Source: Bacteroidia bacterium
Lineage (GTDB): Bacteria > Bacteroidota > Bacteroidia > J057
Assembly: GCA_033391075.1 (NCBI GenBank)
Contig: JAWPMV010000001.1
Location: 6,262,001-6,326,000, forward strand
Direction: 5' to 3'
DNA: 64,000 nucleotides
The position numbers were made by a program, and so were the translations under genes. Below the pieces are notes generated by a model. That model did no database searches, had not been told where the DNA came from, and saw only the letters and a program-made list of their open reading frames with translations. How positions within the stretch are numbered: the stretch's first letter is position 1; each line of letters begins with the position of its first letter. Below, piece after piece: positions 41,973-50,237 of the stretch.

Positions 41973-42965
41973 TCAGGATTTTTCGAGATATCCTAACAAG
42001 GCAGGAAGGGAAGTAAATTCCTGCTCATTTTGGTGCCGAATTAATCTCCACAGGTATTGCTGGTTTTTCGACTCAAGGGAAATTTTGAAGAGGGCATCAT
42101 CCGCATTTTCTGTCAGCTCATAGCCCAGGCGTAAAAAAGCCCGAGTTGTCCAGATTTTTCCTACCCCTTCACCCTCTATAAAAACTTTGGAACGAGTAGA
42201 TTGAAGTAAGCGAAAGCTCCCTACTTCCATGTCAAATTCAAGGTCTTTAGTGGCAAAAATCTTCTGAACTTTCCCCTGCAAAATAAGATCTTCTGGAATT
42301 CCTGCTTCAATCTTAGCTTTGCCATCCATCAGCCATATCCGATCCGCAATCTGCAGGGCCGCTTCCAAATCATGGATCGAAAGCAGAATGGTTTTGCCTT
42401 CCTCCCGGGTCAATCTTCGAAGGAGAGAAAGTAGCTCCATCCGATTGGGAATATCGAGATGAGCAGTAGGTTCGTCCAGTAAAATCAAAGGCGTATCCTG
42501 AGCCAAAGCTTTCGCGATCATTGCTTTCTGTCTTTCTCCATCACTCAATTGGTATAAAGGTCGATCAGCCAATTCTGTCAATCCGGTTTGCACAATAGCT
42601 CTTTGGATAAAGGCCTTATCTTCTTCCTTCATTTTTCCTGTCCAGCCTGTATAGGGATAACGCCCCATACTTACCAAACTATACACATTGAGGTTGCTAT
42701 CTACCCGCTCTGTCAGGACCAGGCTGATTTTTCGAGCCAATTCCCTTGTAGACATTTTCTCCACCTCTTCCCCATTCAGAAGCACACTTCCTCCCAATTT
42801 TTTCTGTAGGGAAGCTATGCTTTTGAGCAAGGTCGATTTTCCAGCTCCATTTGGACCGATAAGACAGAGCAGTTCTCCTTTTTCCACATGCAAATTGAGT
42901 TCTTTGGCTATGAACTTACTTCCATAGCCGATACTCAGGTTTTCTATGTGGAGGGGATGCTTCAA
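41973..42965 (-). CDS. FecE/BtuD-type ABC importer ATPase with extra C-terminal domain
   Basis: A 330-aa ATPase with Walker A (LIGPNGAGKSTLL), signature LSDGERQKAMIAKAL, Walker B (PLILLDEPTAHLD) and the H-loop SIHD. Family members are about 255 aa; here about 85 residues follow (DMEVGSFRLLQSTRSKVFIEG to the end) and look like a separate alpha/beta domain. It starts with TTG at 42965, in a TTGA overlap with the permease stop. It powers uptake of an iron chelate or cobalamin. Confidence 0.88.
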   Translation of the reverse strand: MKHPLHIENLSIGYGSKFIAKELNLHVEKGELLCLIGPNGAGKSTLLKSIASLQKKLGGSVLLNGEEVEKMSTRELARKISLVLTERVDSNLNVYSLVSMGRYPYTGWTGKMKEEDKAFIQRAIVQTGLTELADRPLYQLSDGERQKAMIAKALAQDTPLILLDEPTAHLDIPNRMELLSLLRRLTREEGKTILLSIHDLEAALQIADRIWLMDGKAKIEAGIPEDLILQGKVQKIFATKDLEFDMEVGSFRLLQSTRSKVFIEGEGVGKIWTTRAFLRLGYELTENADDALFKISLESKNQQYLWRLIRHQNEQEFTSLPALLGYLEKS

Positions 42966-44032
42966 AATGATCGTTGGAGGTTTCTTCGTTTTAAAATAAC
43001 AGCGATAACCACCGGGGCTCCAATCAGGGCCGTTACGGCATTGATGGGCAAAGCAATACTATAACCCGGTAATTGGGCAATGAGGTCGCAGCCAAGCATG
43101 ATGATGGCTCCAATGAGGCAAGAGGTCGGAATCAATATGCGGTGATCAGAAGTATTGAATAAAGAGCGGGTCAGGTGAGGAACCGCAATTCCCACAAATC
43201 CAATCGGGCCACAAAAACCTACTATCGAACCTGTAAGCAAACTTGTACTCAGAATGATCCAGATGCGGGTTTGTTGAATATGCAAACCTAGTCCCCTCGC
43301 ATAGTTTTCACCAAGTAGTAACATATTCAGGGCCTTGGACAGTAGAAAGGCAATGAGGATACCTATTCCCACACAAATACTCAGAAGCATCAGTTGTTCA
43401 TTTCTCACTCCCCCTAAACTCCCAAAGGTCCAGATCAGATAATCCTGAATCAGGCCTGGATCAGAAAAATATTGCCAGATGCTGACCAGTGAACTGGTAA
43501 TGAAACCCATCATGATCCCCAGAATGAGTAGAACTACATTATCTCTTATCCGATATGAGAGGAGTAAGATGAGGAAAAAGATTAAAGCAGCTCCCAGACT
43601 TGCTGCCAATACTAATAAGCTGCTCCCACTGATCTCCAGGTTTGCGAATCCCCAGATGGCTCCACTTCCCCCCAACACAAACATCAGCAAGGCTACGCCC
43701 AAACTCGCCCCGGAACTAATTCCTAATACCGAAGGTCCCGCCAGGGGATTTCGAAAGAGTGTTTGCATCTGTAATCCTCCTACAGACAGACCCGCGCCTA
43801 CCAAAATGGCGGTCAAGGCTTTGGGTAATCTGATTTTCTGGATAATGTTGCGCTCGACCTTGGGGGCAGATTCAGCTCCCCATAAAGAGGCCCAAACATC
43901 TCCGAAGGATATTGGGACAGAGCCTAGTAGGAGATCAAGGATGAAAAAGACAAAGAGTAAAAGAAATAAAGCCAGGATCAGGCCCCATTTTGGACCCAAT
44001 CCCGGCCAGGTATTAGCATCTGTTTTACTCAT
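42962..44032 (-). CDS. FecCD/BtuC-type ABC importer permease
   Basis: A 356-aa, ten-helix permease with FecCD motifs RLPKALTAILVGAGLSVGG, NPLAGPSVLGISSGASLG, GFVGIAVPHLTR and LPINAVTALIGAPVVI. It forms the inner-membrane channel for siderophore or vitamin B12 import. No periplasmic binding protein is beside it. The TonB receptor locus with a palindromic operator begins about 2.1 kb downstream; a functional link is possible but not shown. Confidence 0.92.
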   Translation of the reverse strand: MSKTDANTWPGLGPKWGLILALFLLLFVFFILDLLLGSVPISFGDVWASLWGAESAPKVERNIIQKIRLPKALTAILVGAGLSVGGLQMQTLFRNPLAGPSVLGISSGASLGVALLMFVLGGSGAIWGFANLEISGSSLLVLAASLGAALIFFLILLLSYRIRDNVVLLILGIMMGFITSSLVSIWQYFSDPGLIQDYLIWTFGSLGGVRNEQLMLLSICVGIGILIAFLLSKALNMLLLGENYARGLGLHIQQTRIWIILSTSLLTGSIVGFCGPIGFVGIAVPHLTRSLFNTSDHRILIPTSCLIGAIIMLGCDLIAQLPGYSIALPINAVTALIGAPVVIAVILKRRNLQRSF

Positions 44033-44087
44033 TTGGACAGCAAAGGAACAAAAGATGCACCTATAGGCCCAAATTATAAGAGATTAT

Positions 44088-44624
44088 TTATTTCAACTTA
44101 TCCGCAAATACCTGTTTGAACTTCTCCACCTTGGGGCGAACAACAAAGTTGCAATAAGGCTGCGAACTATTATCATTGAAATAATTCTGATGATAATCTT
44201 CTGCTACGTAGAATTCTACGGCAGGAGAGATCTCCGTTACAATAGGATCTGGATAATAGCCGGAGGCATCCAGTTCTTTCTTATAATGCTCCGCTAACTC
44301 CTTCTGCTCATCATTATGGTAGAAAACTGCTGAGCGATATTGCGTTCCAACATCATTTCCCTGACGGTTAAGGGTTGTGGGATCATGTGTTTTCCAGAAT
44401 ACTTCCAACAATTCTTTGAAAGTCAGCTGCTCAGGATCGTATTTGATCTGGGCAACTTCCGCATGTCCGGTCAGGCCACTACAAACCTCCTTATAGGTAG
44501 GATTCTTGACCTTGCCTCCCATGTAACCGGAAACAACTGACTCTACTCCTTTAAGATTTTGGAAAACAGCTTCAATACACCAAAAACATCCGGCACCTAA
44601 AGTGGCCGTTGCTAGATTACTCAT
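44088..44624 (-). CDS. msrA: Peptide methionine sulfoxide reductase MsrA
   Basis: The ATG at 44624 starts MSNLATATLGAGCFWC; the 26 codons upstream come from repeat-bordering DNA. The 178-aa enzyme has the GAGCFWCIE active site (Cys13), SGYMGGKVKNPTYKEVCSGLTGHAE, and the DYHQNYF C-terminal motif. It reduces S-methionine sulfoxide in proteins using thioredoxin. Confidence 0.95.
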   Translation of the reverse strand: MSNLATATLGAGCFWCIEAVFQNLKGVESVVSGYMGGKVKNPTYKEVCSGLTGHAEVAQIKYDPEQLTFKELLEVFWKTHDPTTLNRQGNDVGTQYRSAVFYHNDEQKELAEHYKKELDASGYYPDPIVTEISPAVEFYVAEDYHQNYFNDNSSQPYCNFVVRPKVEKFKQVFADKLK

Positions 44625-44687
44625 AGTGATTTTTTTTACAAATATACTGGCTTTTAGAAAAAATGTTTGTCGGCGAGATGGCAATTT

Positions 44688-44946
44688 ACCCTTCCGCTGC
44701 AAGCCCCGTTTCCCTCAAGAAGGAAACGTCCCCCTAGCCTGACCACAGGTCATCTCGAAGTTTGCCCCTGCGATGGATTGCGGGCTGAGAGATCATGTAT
44801 TATTTGACTTGTTTTAAATACAAGATCCCTCGGCACGCAGAAGCCCTTTCGCAAGCCAGCCTCGAGATGACACCAGTCGTTTATTGGCTCCGTGCACACT
44901 CCATTGTTCCACAGGTCAAGGGAGTGTGGGCCTGAGGCGGTGGGTT
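44688..44946. repeat. R element copy 3, interrupted by a family A repeat
   Basis: It begins ACCCTTCCGCTGCAAGCCCC, holds the GTTTCC...GGAAAC hairpin, and ends CACTCCATTG...AGGGAGTG and GGCGGTGGGTT as in copies 1 and 2. The middle is replaced by a complete family A element at 44748-44872. This accounts for nearly all of the gap 44625-44972. Confidence 0.7.
44748..44872 (-). repeat. Family A repeat copy 2, nested in an R element
   Basis: GGTCATCTCGAAG at the left and CTCGAGATGACA at the right form the ends. Read on the minus strand it aligns end to end with the 25441-25564 copy, including GGCTGGCTTGCGAAA and AATACATGATCTCTCAGC. Its location inside R copy 3 implies later insertion. Confidence 0.75.
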
Positions 44947-44972
44947 AAATTTAATTGTCTCGCAAAGCGATA

Positions 44973-46064
44973 ATGTGGAAATTACAACATAGCCAAATCC
45001 TTATGTATAACACGCCATCCAAAGTCCTCGTCTTTTTTCTAAGAAATTATGTAGTCTGGACACTCGCCGGCTTTATCTTCAATTTCTTTCGCTTTTTTGG
45101 GATACCGGAAAACTTTACTACTGTAAATTTTGAAGAATTTATTCCTCTGTGGACCAACTTCCTCCTGGGTTTTATGGCAGCTTTCTTTTATACAGGGATC
45201 GAATTGCTGTTTGAATCACAAAAACTGAAACGATGGAGTTTTAGAACTCATATGATTGGCAAGTTTGTGCTGTCTTTCTTTGCCGTCAAGTTCATGATGT
45301 TGATCGCCTACTATACCCTCACTTTTTATCATGGAACAATCTCATTAAATGAAATGGGGATCGTCGAGTTTCTTTGGAGTAAAATGTATTGGGTAGTACT
45401 GCTCTTCTTCCTCCTGACTGCAGGATTGATTAGTTTCATTCGCCAAGTGGATCAAAAATTTGGGCCGGGTATCATATGGAATATGCTGAGAGGGAAATAC
45501 CATAAACCTCGCGAAGAGGAACGTATCTTTATGTTTATCGATTTGAAATCCTCTACTACCATAGCCGAAGAGTTGGGTAACATCCGCTACAGCAAATTCA
45601 TACAGGACTGTTTTTATGACCTCAATGATATTTTCCCAAAATATGATGCGAGAGTATACCAATATGTAGGGGATGAAGCTGTACTGACCTGGCATCCTCA
45701 AAAAGGCCTGGAGAAACATAGATGTATAGAATGCTTTGAGGCTTTCAGGGAACGCCTGGAAGAAAAGAGGGACTATTATATCTCAACCTACGGTCATGCC
45801 CCAAAATTTAAAGCTGGTGCCCATGCAGGGACTATCGTAATTACAGAAGTTGGAATTGTTAAAAAAGAACTCGCCTATCACGGAGATGTGATCAATACAA
45901 CCGCACGTATTCAGTCCATGTGCAATACCTTTGATCAACAGCTACTCATTTCTCAGGAATTGCTGGATAAACTCCTGGAAAAGGAAAAGCTGCAATATGC
46001 TTTTCAAAGCAAACTCCAATTGAAGGGAAAGCATGAAGAGACAGCTATTTATTCGGTTTCTTAA
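44973..46064 (+). CDS. Class III adenylate/guanylate cyclase with membrane N-terminus
   Basis: The ATG at 44973 is taken; a later ATG at 45003 also fits. The 363-aa protein has four hydrophobic segments (about residues 20-155) and a C-terminal cyclase domain with both metal Asp positions (FMFIDLKSSTTIAEELG and YVGDEAVLTW) and the transition-state pair in NTTARIQ. It should make cyclic nucleotide at the inner membrane. The purine-selective residues cannot be read with certainty. It stands alone after a repeat-filled gap. Confidence 0.87.
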   Translation: MWKLQHSQILMYNTPSKVLVFFLRNYVVWTLAGFIFNFFRFFGIPENFTTVNFEEFIPLWTNFLLGFMAAFFYTGIELLFESQKLKRWSFRTHMIGKFVLSFFAVKFMMLIAYYTLTFYHGTISLNEMGIVEFLWSKMYWVVLLFFLLTAGLISFIRQVDQKFGPGIIWNMLRGKYHKPREEERIFMFIDLKSSTTIAEELGNIRYSKFIQDCFYDLNDIFPKYDARVYQYVGDEAVLTWHPQKGLEKHRCIECFEAFRERLEEKRDYYISTYGHAPKFKAGAHAGTIVITEVGIVKKELAYHGDVINTTARIQSMCNTFDQQLLISQELLDKLLEKEKLQYAFQSKLQLKGKHEETAIYSVS

Positions 46065-46124
46065 ACTCATGCCCTCCCCCCCTTTCATGAGGAGAGAAAG
46101 GGAATGCTTAGTGAGTTCCCCAAT

Positions 46125-46138
46125 ATTAGGTACCTAAT
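46125..46138. promoter_or_regulatory. Palindrome ATTAGGTACCTAAT with further TTAGGTA repeats
   Basis: A perfect 14-bp palindrome, followed by direct TTAGGTA copies at 46140-46146 and 46183-46189. They lie upstream of the -33 element of the imelysin-locus promoter, where an activator would bind. Confidence 0.45.
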
Positions 46139-46189
46139 TTTAGGTAGTCAGGTATATGTGACTCACAGAATTTTCACAAGATTTAGGTA

Positions 46190-46220
46190 TTGTAGGACAG
46201 CAGGCACCCGCATACCTTTG
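46190..46220 (+). promoter_or_regulatory. Promoter of the DUF4856-imelysin-HTTM-FecA operon
   Basis: TTG at 46190-46192, a 20-bp spacer and TACCTTTG at 46213-46220 match the Bacteroidota -33/-7 consensus well. Transcription should start near 46227, leaving a leader of about 40 nt before the ATG at 46266. Confidence 0.65.
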
Positions 46221-46229
46221 TTGCGTTAC

Positions 46230-46252
46230 TTATTTATAATTAGTCTAAATAA
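46230..46252. promoter_or_regulatory. Operator-like palindrome at the transcription start (Fur-box-like)
   Basis: TTATTTA and TAAATAA are complementary 7-bp arms around a 9-bp centre. The site lies directly at the predicted +1, where a bound repressor would block initiation. Its ATTTA-N9-TAAAT frame equals that of the 668-686 palindrome. Iron repression by Fur is inferred from the type of genes controlled. Confidence 0.55.
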
Positions 46253-46265
46253 AGAAGTTCGTAGC

Positions 46266-47492
46266 ATGAACATCAAACCCATATTTTACACGCTATTTAT
46301 TTTCATCATTTCTCTCGGGATGATTGGCTGTGAGGAGGAGCCTCTTGAGCCGAACATCAACGAGCCTGCTACCTATACTTTCAGTAGGGATGGGCAATCT
46401 ACTGTTTCCTTTGACGGTCAAACGACTCGTATTCAGATGGCCACAGAATTGATCAATGCCCTCAAGGATTTCAACAATTCAACTGCCGCTGGTATGTTGG
46501 AAATGTATAGAAATGAAACCGAGTCCGGTGGAGATGCCAATCCTTTTGCAAATGCTGACCTCAATGCTTCTACCAAAAGTATAAAATCCAAAGTAGCTGC
46601 TTCTGCTGACTATTTTTCTGCCAATACAGCAACAGCAGCTCTGATTAAAGCCGACTTCGAAAGCTGGATCAATAGTCAGGCAAGTGAAGTCTTCCCTGCA
46701 GAAAACACCCTGGCTACTGCTGGTCAAGCCGGACAAATTGCCGATGGTTCAGATGCACGCTTTGTCAGCGCACAAGGATTAGAATACAACCAGGCTGTAA
46801 ATAAATCCCTGATCGGTGCACTTATGGTCGATCAAATGCTCAACAATTATCTGAGTCCTGCTGTATTGGATGTAGCTGATAATATTGCAAATAATGATAA
46901 TGGAGTAGTGGAAGAAGGAAAAAGCTATACGACAATGGAGCATAAATGGGATGAAGCCTACGGCTACCTTTATGGTACTTCTGCAGATCTTGCAGATCCC
47001 AATGCGACAATCGGAAATGACGATGCTTTCCTCAATAAATATATTGGTAGAGTAGAAGGAGATTCAGACTTTGCTGGAATAGCTGCTGATATCTACAATG
47101 CTTTTAAGAAAGGAAGAGCTGCATTGGTTGCCGGGGAATATGAAATCAGAGATGAACAAGCAGCCATTATCCAGGAGAAAGTATCTACCATAATAGGAGT
47201 TCGTGCGGTTTACTATCTGCAGCAGGGAAAGACAGCCATTGAGCAATCAAACTTTGGGACCGCTTTCCATGATCTTTCTGAAGGGTATGGATTTATCTAC
47301 AGCCTTCAATTTACCCGAGAGCCCAATTCCAATAGTCCTTATCTAACAAAATCTGAAGTGGATAGTATCCTGGCCGATTTATTTGGAGATGGAGCAAATG
47401 GACTTTGGGACCTTAGTCCGTCAACCCTCGACCAGCTTTCTGAAACGATTGCGGATAAATTTGATTTTACAGTAGCTCAAGCTGCTAACTGA
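46266..47492 (+). CDS. DUF4856 lipoprotein
   Basis: The ATG at 46266 begins a lipoprotein signal (FIISLGMIGCEEE); the 54 codons upstream overlap promoter and operator. The 408-aa protein shows the DUF4856 pattern: TYTFSRDGQSTVSFDGQTTR, MEHKWDEAYGYLYG and GRAALVAGEYEIRDEQA. The family is nearly always beside imelysins and is thought to belong to iron-responsive surface systems. It is the first gene of a four-gene operon. Confidence 0.87.
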   Translation: MNIKPIFYTLFIFIISLGMIGCEEEPLEPNINEPATYTFSRDGQSTVSFDGQTTRIQMATELINALKDFNNSTAAGMLEMYRNETESGGDANPFANADLNASTKSIKSKVAASADYFSANTATAALIKADFESWINSQASEVFPAENTLATAGQAGQIADGSDARFVSAQGLEYNQAVNKSLIGALMVDQMLNNYLSPAVLDVADNIANNDNGVVEEGKSYTTMEHKWDEAYGYLYGTSADLADPNATIGNDDAFLNKYIGRVEGDSDFAGIAADIYNAFKKGRAALVAGEYEIRDEQAAIIQEKVSTIIGVRAVYYLQQGKTAIEQSNFGTAFHDLSEGYGFIYSLQFTREPNSNSPYLTKSEVDSILADLFGDGANGLWDLSPSTLDQLSETIADKFDFTVAQAAN

Positions 47493-47588
47493 TATGAAAT
47501 ATAGAATCTGTTCTGATTAATGATAGGCTGATTGGTTCGTTGAACTGATCAGTCTATTTCAGGCTTAAAAATGACAAGAAACCTCTAG

Positions 47589-48710
47589 ATGAAAAAGCTT
47601 TTTTCCGTATTACTACTCTTTATCCTGCTGGCCTGCGAAGGAGAAGGCCCTACAGGTCCCAATCCCCCGGATAGCACTGCTTTCGATAGAAAAGCTATGC
47701 TCACAAATTGGGCGGATAATATCATCATACCGGGCTATACGGCATTTGCAGAAAAAACTGCTGAACTGAAAAATGCAGTCGAATTATTCACCAATGATGC
47801 GAATCTCAGGAGCTTCTATACCCTCCAATCCGCCTGGGAAGAAGCCTACAAGCTTTGGCAAAGAGTTTCCATGTTCAATATTGGGAAAGCGGATGAACTG
47901 CGCTATCGCGACAATATGAACATATATCCCACCAATGTTGTGGAGATAGAAGAAAACATCGCGCTGGGAGGATATAATCTGGCGCTTCCTTCACAAAACG
48001 ATAGGCAAGGGTTTCCAGCTTTAGACTACCTGCTTTATGGATTGGCGGATACCGATATAGGCATTTTGGATTTTTACACCAATAATGCTCAGGCTGCCAA
48101 TTACAAGCAGTATATCCTGGATCTCGTAAATCGCATGGATATGCTCACTCAGCAAGTCCTGGAGGATTGGACAAATGAAGGTTATAGGGAAAGTTTCATC
48201 AACAATGACGGTAATTCATCCACTGCTTCAGTAGATCTCTTGGTTAATGATTTTGTTTTCTACTATGAAAAACATTTGAGAGCCGGGAAGGTGGGAATTC
48301 CAGCAGGGGTATTTTCTGGAAATCCTTTGAGTACTCATGTTGAGGCTTTTTATAATAAAAACCTGAGCAAAGAATTATTACAAATTGCTTTAACTGCTGT
48401 TCAGAATTTTTTTAACGGAAAGTATATCAATCAGACATCTGTTGAAGGGGAAAGTTTGAAGAGCTATCTGGATTTTCTCAATACCATGAAAGGGAGTGAG
48501 GATTTAAGTCTGCTAATCAATACCCAATTCAATATAAGCAGAGACAGAATACAAGATTTAAGCGATGATTTTGTTGCACAAGTCGAAACCGATAACATTG
48601 CCATGCTCTCCGCTTACGATCAGCTCCAATTGAATGTTGTTCTGCTAAAAGTGGATATGCTTCAGGCCCTCAATATCAATGTTGATTATGTTGATGCTGA
48701 TGGGGATTGA
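47589..48710 (+). CDS. Imelysin-family (IrpA-like, M75) lipoprotein
   Basis: A 373-aa lipoprotein (ILLACEGE) with the imelysin two-bundle helical fold: WADNIIIPGYTAFAEKT, LQSAWEEAYKLWQRV, GFPALDYLLYG and YYEKHLRAGKVGIPAG. Imelysins are iron-regulated and bind or process iron ligands in the periplasm; peptidase activity is doubtful for many members. It lies 96 bp after the DUF4856 gene. Confidence 0.92.
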   Translation: MKKLFSVLLLFILLACEGEGPTGPNPPDSTAFDRKAMLTNWADNIIIPGYTAFAEKTAELKNAVELFTNDANLRSFYTLQSAWEEAYKLWQRVSMFNIGKADELRYRDNMNIYPTNVVEIEENIALGGYNLALPSQNDRQGFPALDYLLYGLADTDIGILDFYTNNAQAANYKQYILDLVNRMDMLTQQVLEDWTNEGYRESFINNDGNSSTASVDLLVNDFVFYYEKHLRAGKVGIPAGVFSGNPLSTHVEAFYNKNLSKELLQIALTAVQNFFNGKYINQTSVEGESLKSYLDFLNTMKGSEDLSLLINTQFNISRDRIQDLSDDFVAQVETDNIAMLSAYDQLQLNVVLLKVDMLQALNINVDYVDADGD

Positions 48711-48729
48711 TGGACATAAAAAACCTCAG

Positions 48730-48834
48730 GTGTCATTCCGAGGATTGGCAGCGAATGGGACTGCGTGCCGAGGAATCTTGTATGCAAGATTTCTCAGCAC
48801 TACAAGCCTCCTCTCAAGCTAACTTCGAAATGAC
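48730..48834 (+). repeat. Family A repeat copy 3 (105 bp)
   Basis: It starts TGTCATTCCGAGG and ends AACTTCGAAATGACA, complementary ends of 12-13 bp with few mismatches. The interior CTGCGTGCCGAGG, ATCTTGTAT and TCTCAGCAC aligns with copies 1 and 2. It fills the gap between imelysin and HTTM genes without disrupting them. Confidence 0.75.
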
Positions 48835-48851
48835 AGAACCTCTCTCCCCAC

Positions 48852-50237
48852 ATGAAAAATAATCCTCTGACATCCATTTTTTCCAATCATACGGAAGCTG
48901 CTCCTTTGGCAGTCTTCCGTATGTTTTTTGGAATTTTGATGTTGGGAAGTATCATCCGTTTTTGGGCAAATGGCTGGATCGAGAAACTATACATTAAGCC
49001 AGGCTTTTCTTTCTCTTATTATGGATTTGAATGGGCAAAACCTTTAGGAGACTTGACCTATTTGCTCTTTTTGATTTGTGCAATTTCTGCCATAGGAGTT
49101 GCTCTGGGCTATAAATACCGTGTTTCGATCCTCACTTTCTTCCTGAGCTTTACCTACATCGAGCTCATGGATAAGACCACATATCTCAACCACTACTACT
49201 TCATCAGCATCCTGAGTTTTCTGATGATTTTTTTACCCGCTCATGCTTATTTCTCAGTAGATGCCTGGCGAAAGGAAAGTCTGCGCTTTGAGTATGTGCC
49301 TCGATGGAGCATTGATAGCATCAAACTGCTCTTGGCCATTGTTTACTTCTATGCAGGTTTGGCTAAGCTCAATTCTGATTGGCTCTTTTCGGCTATGCCT
49401 TTGAGCATTTGGTTACCAGCCAAATATAGTTTACCCATACTCGGCGATCTCTTTCAGCAAAGCTGGACGCATTATGCCTTTAGTTGGGCGGGGGCGATTT
49501 ATGACCTCTTCATTCCTTTCCTCCTCCTGTATAAACCGACTCGCATATTCGCTTTTGTATTGGTGGTCATTTTTCATGTATTGACGAGGGTGCTTTTTCC
49601 CATAGGAATGTTCCCCTTTATCATGATCTCCAGTGCCATGATATTTTTTGATGCAAAGCTTCATATAAGGATTTTGCAGAAAGGCTTGAATCTTTTCAGC
49701 CAGCAAAAAAGCGCTACGATCCTTGGGAAGTTTAACAATAAGAAAACCTATCAGATAGCACATCCTCTATACAAAAAACTTAGCTTTGCCCTCCTTTTGA
49801 GCTTCTTTACAATTCAGCTTTTATTTCCTTTTCGATATCTACTGTATCCAGGGGAATTATTCTGGACAGAAGAAGGATATCGTTTTTCCTGGCGGGTGAT
49901 GTTGATGGAAAAAGCCGGATATGCAAACTTCAAAGTAGTAGATCCGGAAAGTGGAAAACGCTTTTATGTGGACAATTCTCAGTTCCTCACAAGCTTTCAG
50001 GAAAAGCAAATGGCAACACAAGCGGATTTCATATTAGAATACGCACATTACCTCGAAAAACACTATCAGGATCAGGGAATCAAAGATCCTGAGATATATG
50101 TCGAAAGCTATGTCGCACTCAATGGACGCAGGAGTCAACCTTATATCGATCCATTAGTAGACTTGACCCAAATAAAAGATTCCTTTCGACACAAAGACTG
50201 GATTTTAAACTTTACAGATGAGATTAAAGGCTTATAG
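48852..50237 (+). CDS. HTTM/vitamin K-dependent gamma-carboxylase-like membrane protein
   Basis: A 461-aa protein with a long multi-helix N-terminal domain (HTTM) and a soluble C-terminal part. The segment ELMDKTTYLNHYYF matches the region around the catalytic lysine of gamma-glutamyl carboxylase, and YFYAGLAKLNSDWL is a further family motif. Bacterial members are often next to imelysin and TonB receptor genes, as here. Substrate and activity are unknown. Its end overlaps the receptor gene by 20 bp. Confidence 0.83.
   Translation: MKNNPLTSIFSNHTEAAPLAVFRMFFGILMLGSIIRFWANGWIEKLYIKPGFSFSYYGFEWAKPLGDLTYLLFLICAISAIGVALGYKYRVSILTFFLSFTYIELMDKTTYLNHYYFISILSFLMIFLPAHAYFSVDAWRKESLRFEYVPRWSIDSIKLLLAIVYFYAGLAKLNSDWLFSAMPLSIWLPAKYSLPILGDLFQQSWTHYAFSWAGAIYDLFIPFLLLYKPTRIFAFVLVVIFHVLTRVLFPIGMFPFIMISSAMIFFDAKLHIRILQKGLNLFSQQKSATILGKFNNKKTYQIAHPLYKKLSFALLLSFFTIQLLFPFRYLLYPGELFWTEEGYRFSWRVMLMEKAGYANFKVVDPESGKRFYVDNSQFLTSFQEKQMATQADFILEYAHYLEKHYQDQGIKDPEIYVESYVALNGRRSQPYIDPLVDLTQIKDSFRHKDWILNFTDEIKGL

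Noticed and set aside
44625-44702. N-terminal extension of MsrA
   Set aside because: The extra residues come from DNA bordering an R element, and the family starts at the ATG at 44624.
46104-46265. 54-residue N-terminal extension of the DUF4856 protein
   Set aside because: It covers the promoter and operator, and the lipoprotein signal begins at the ATG at 46266.
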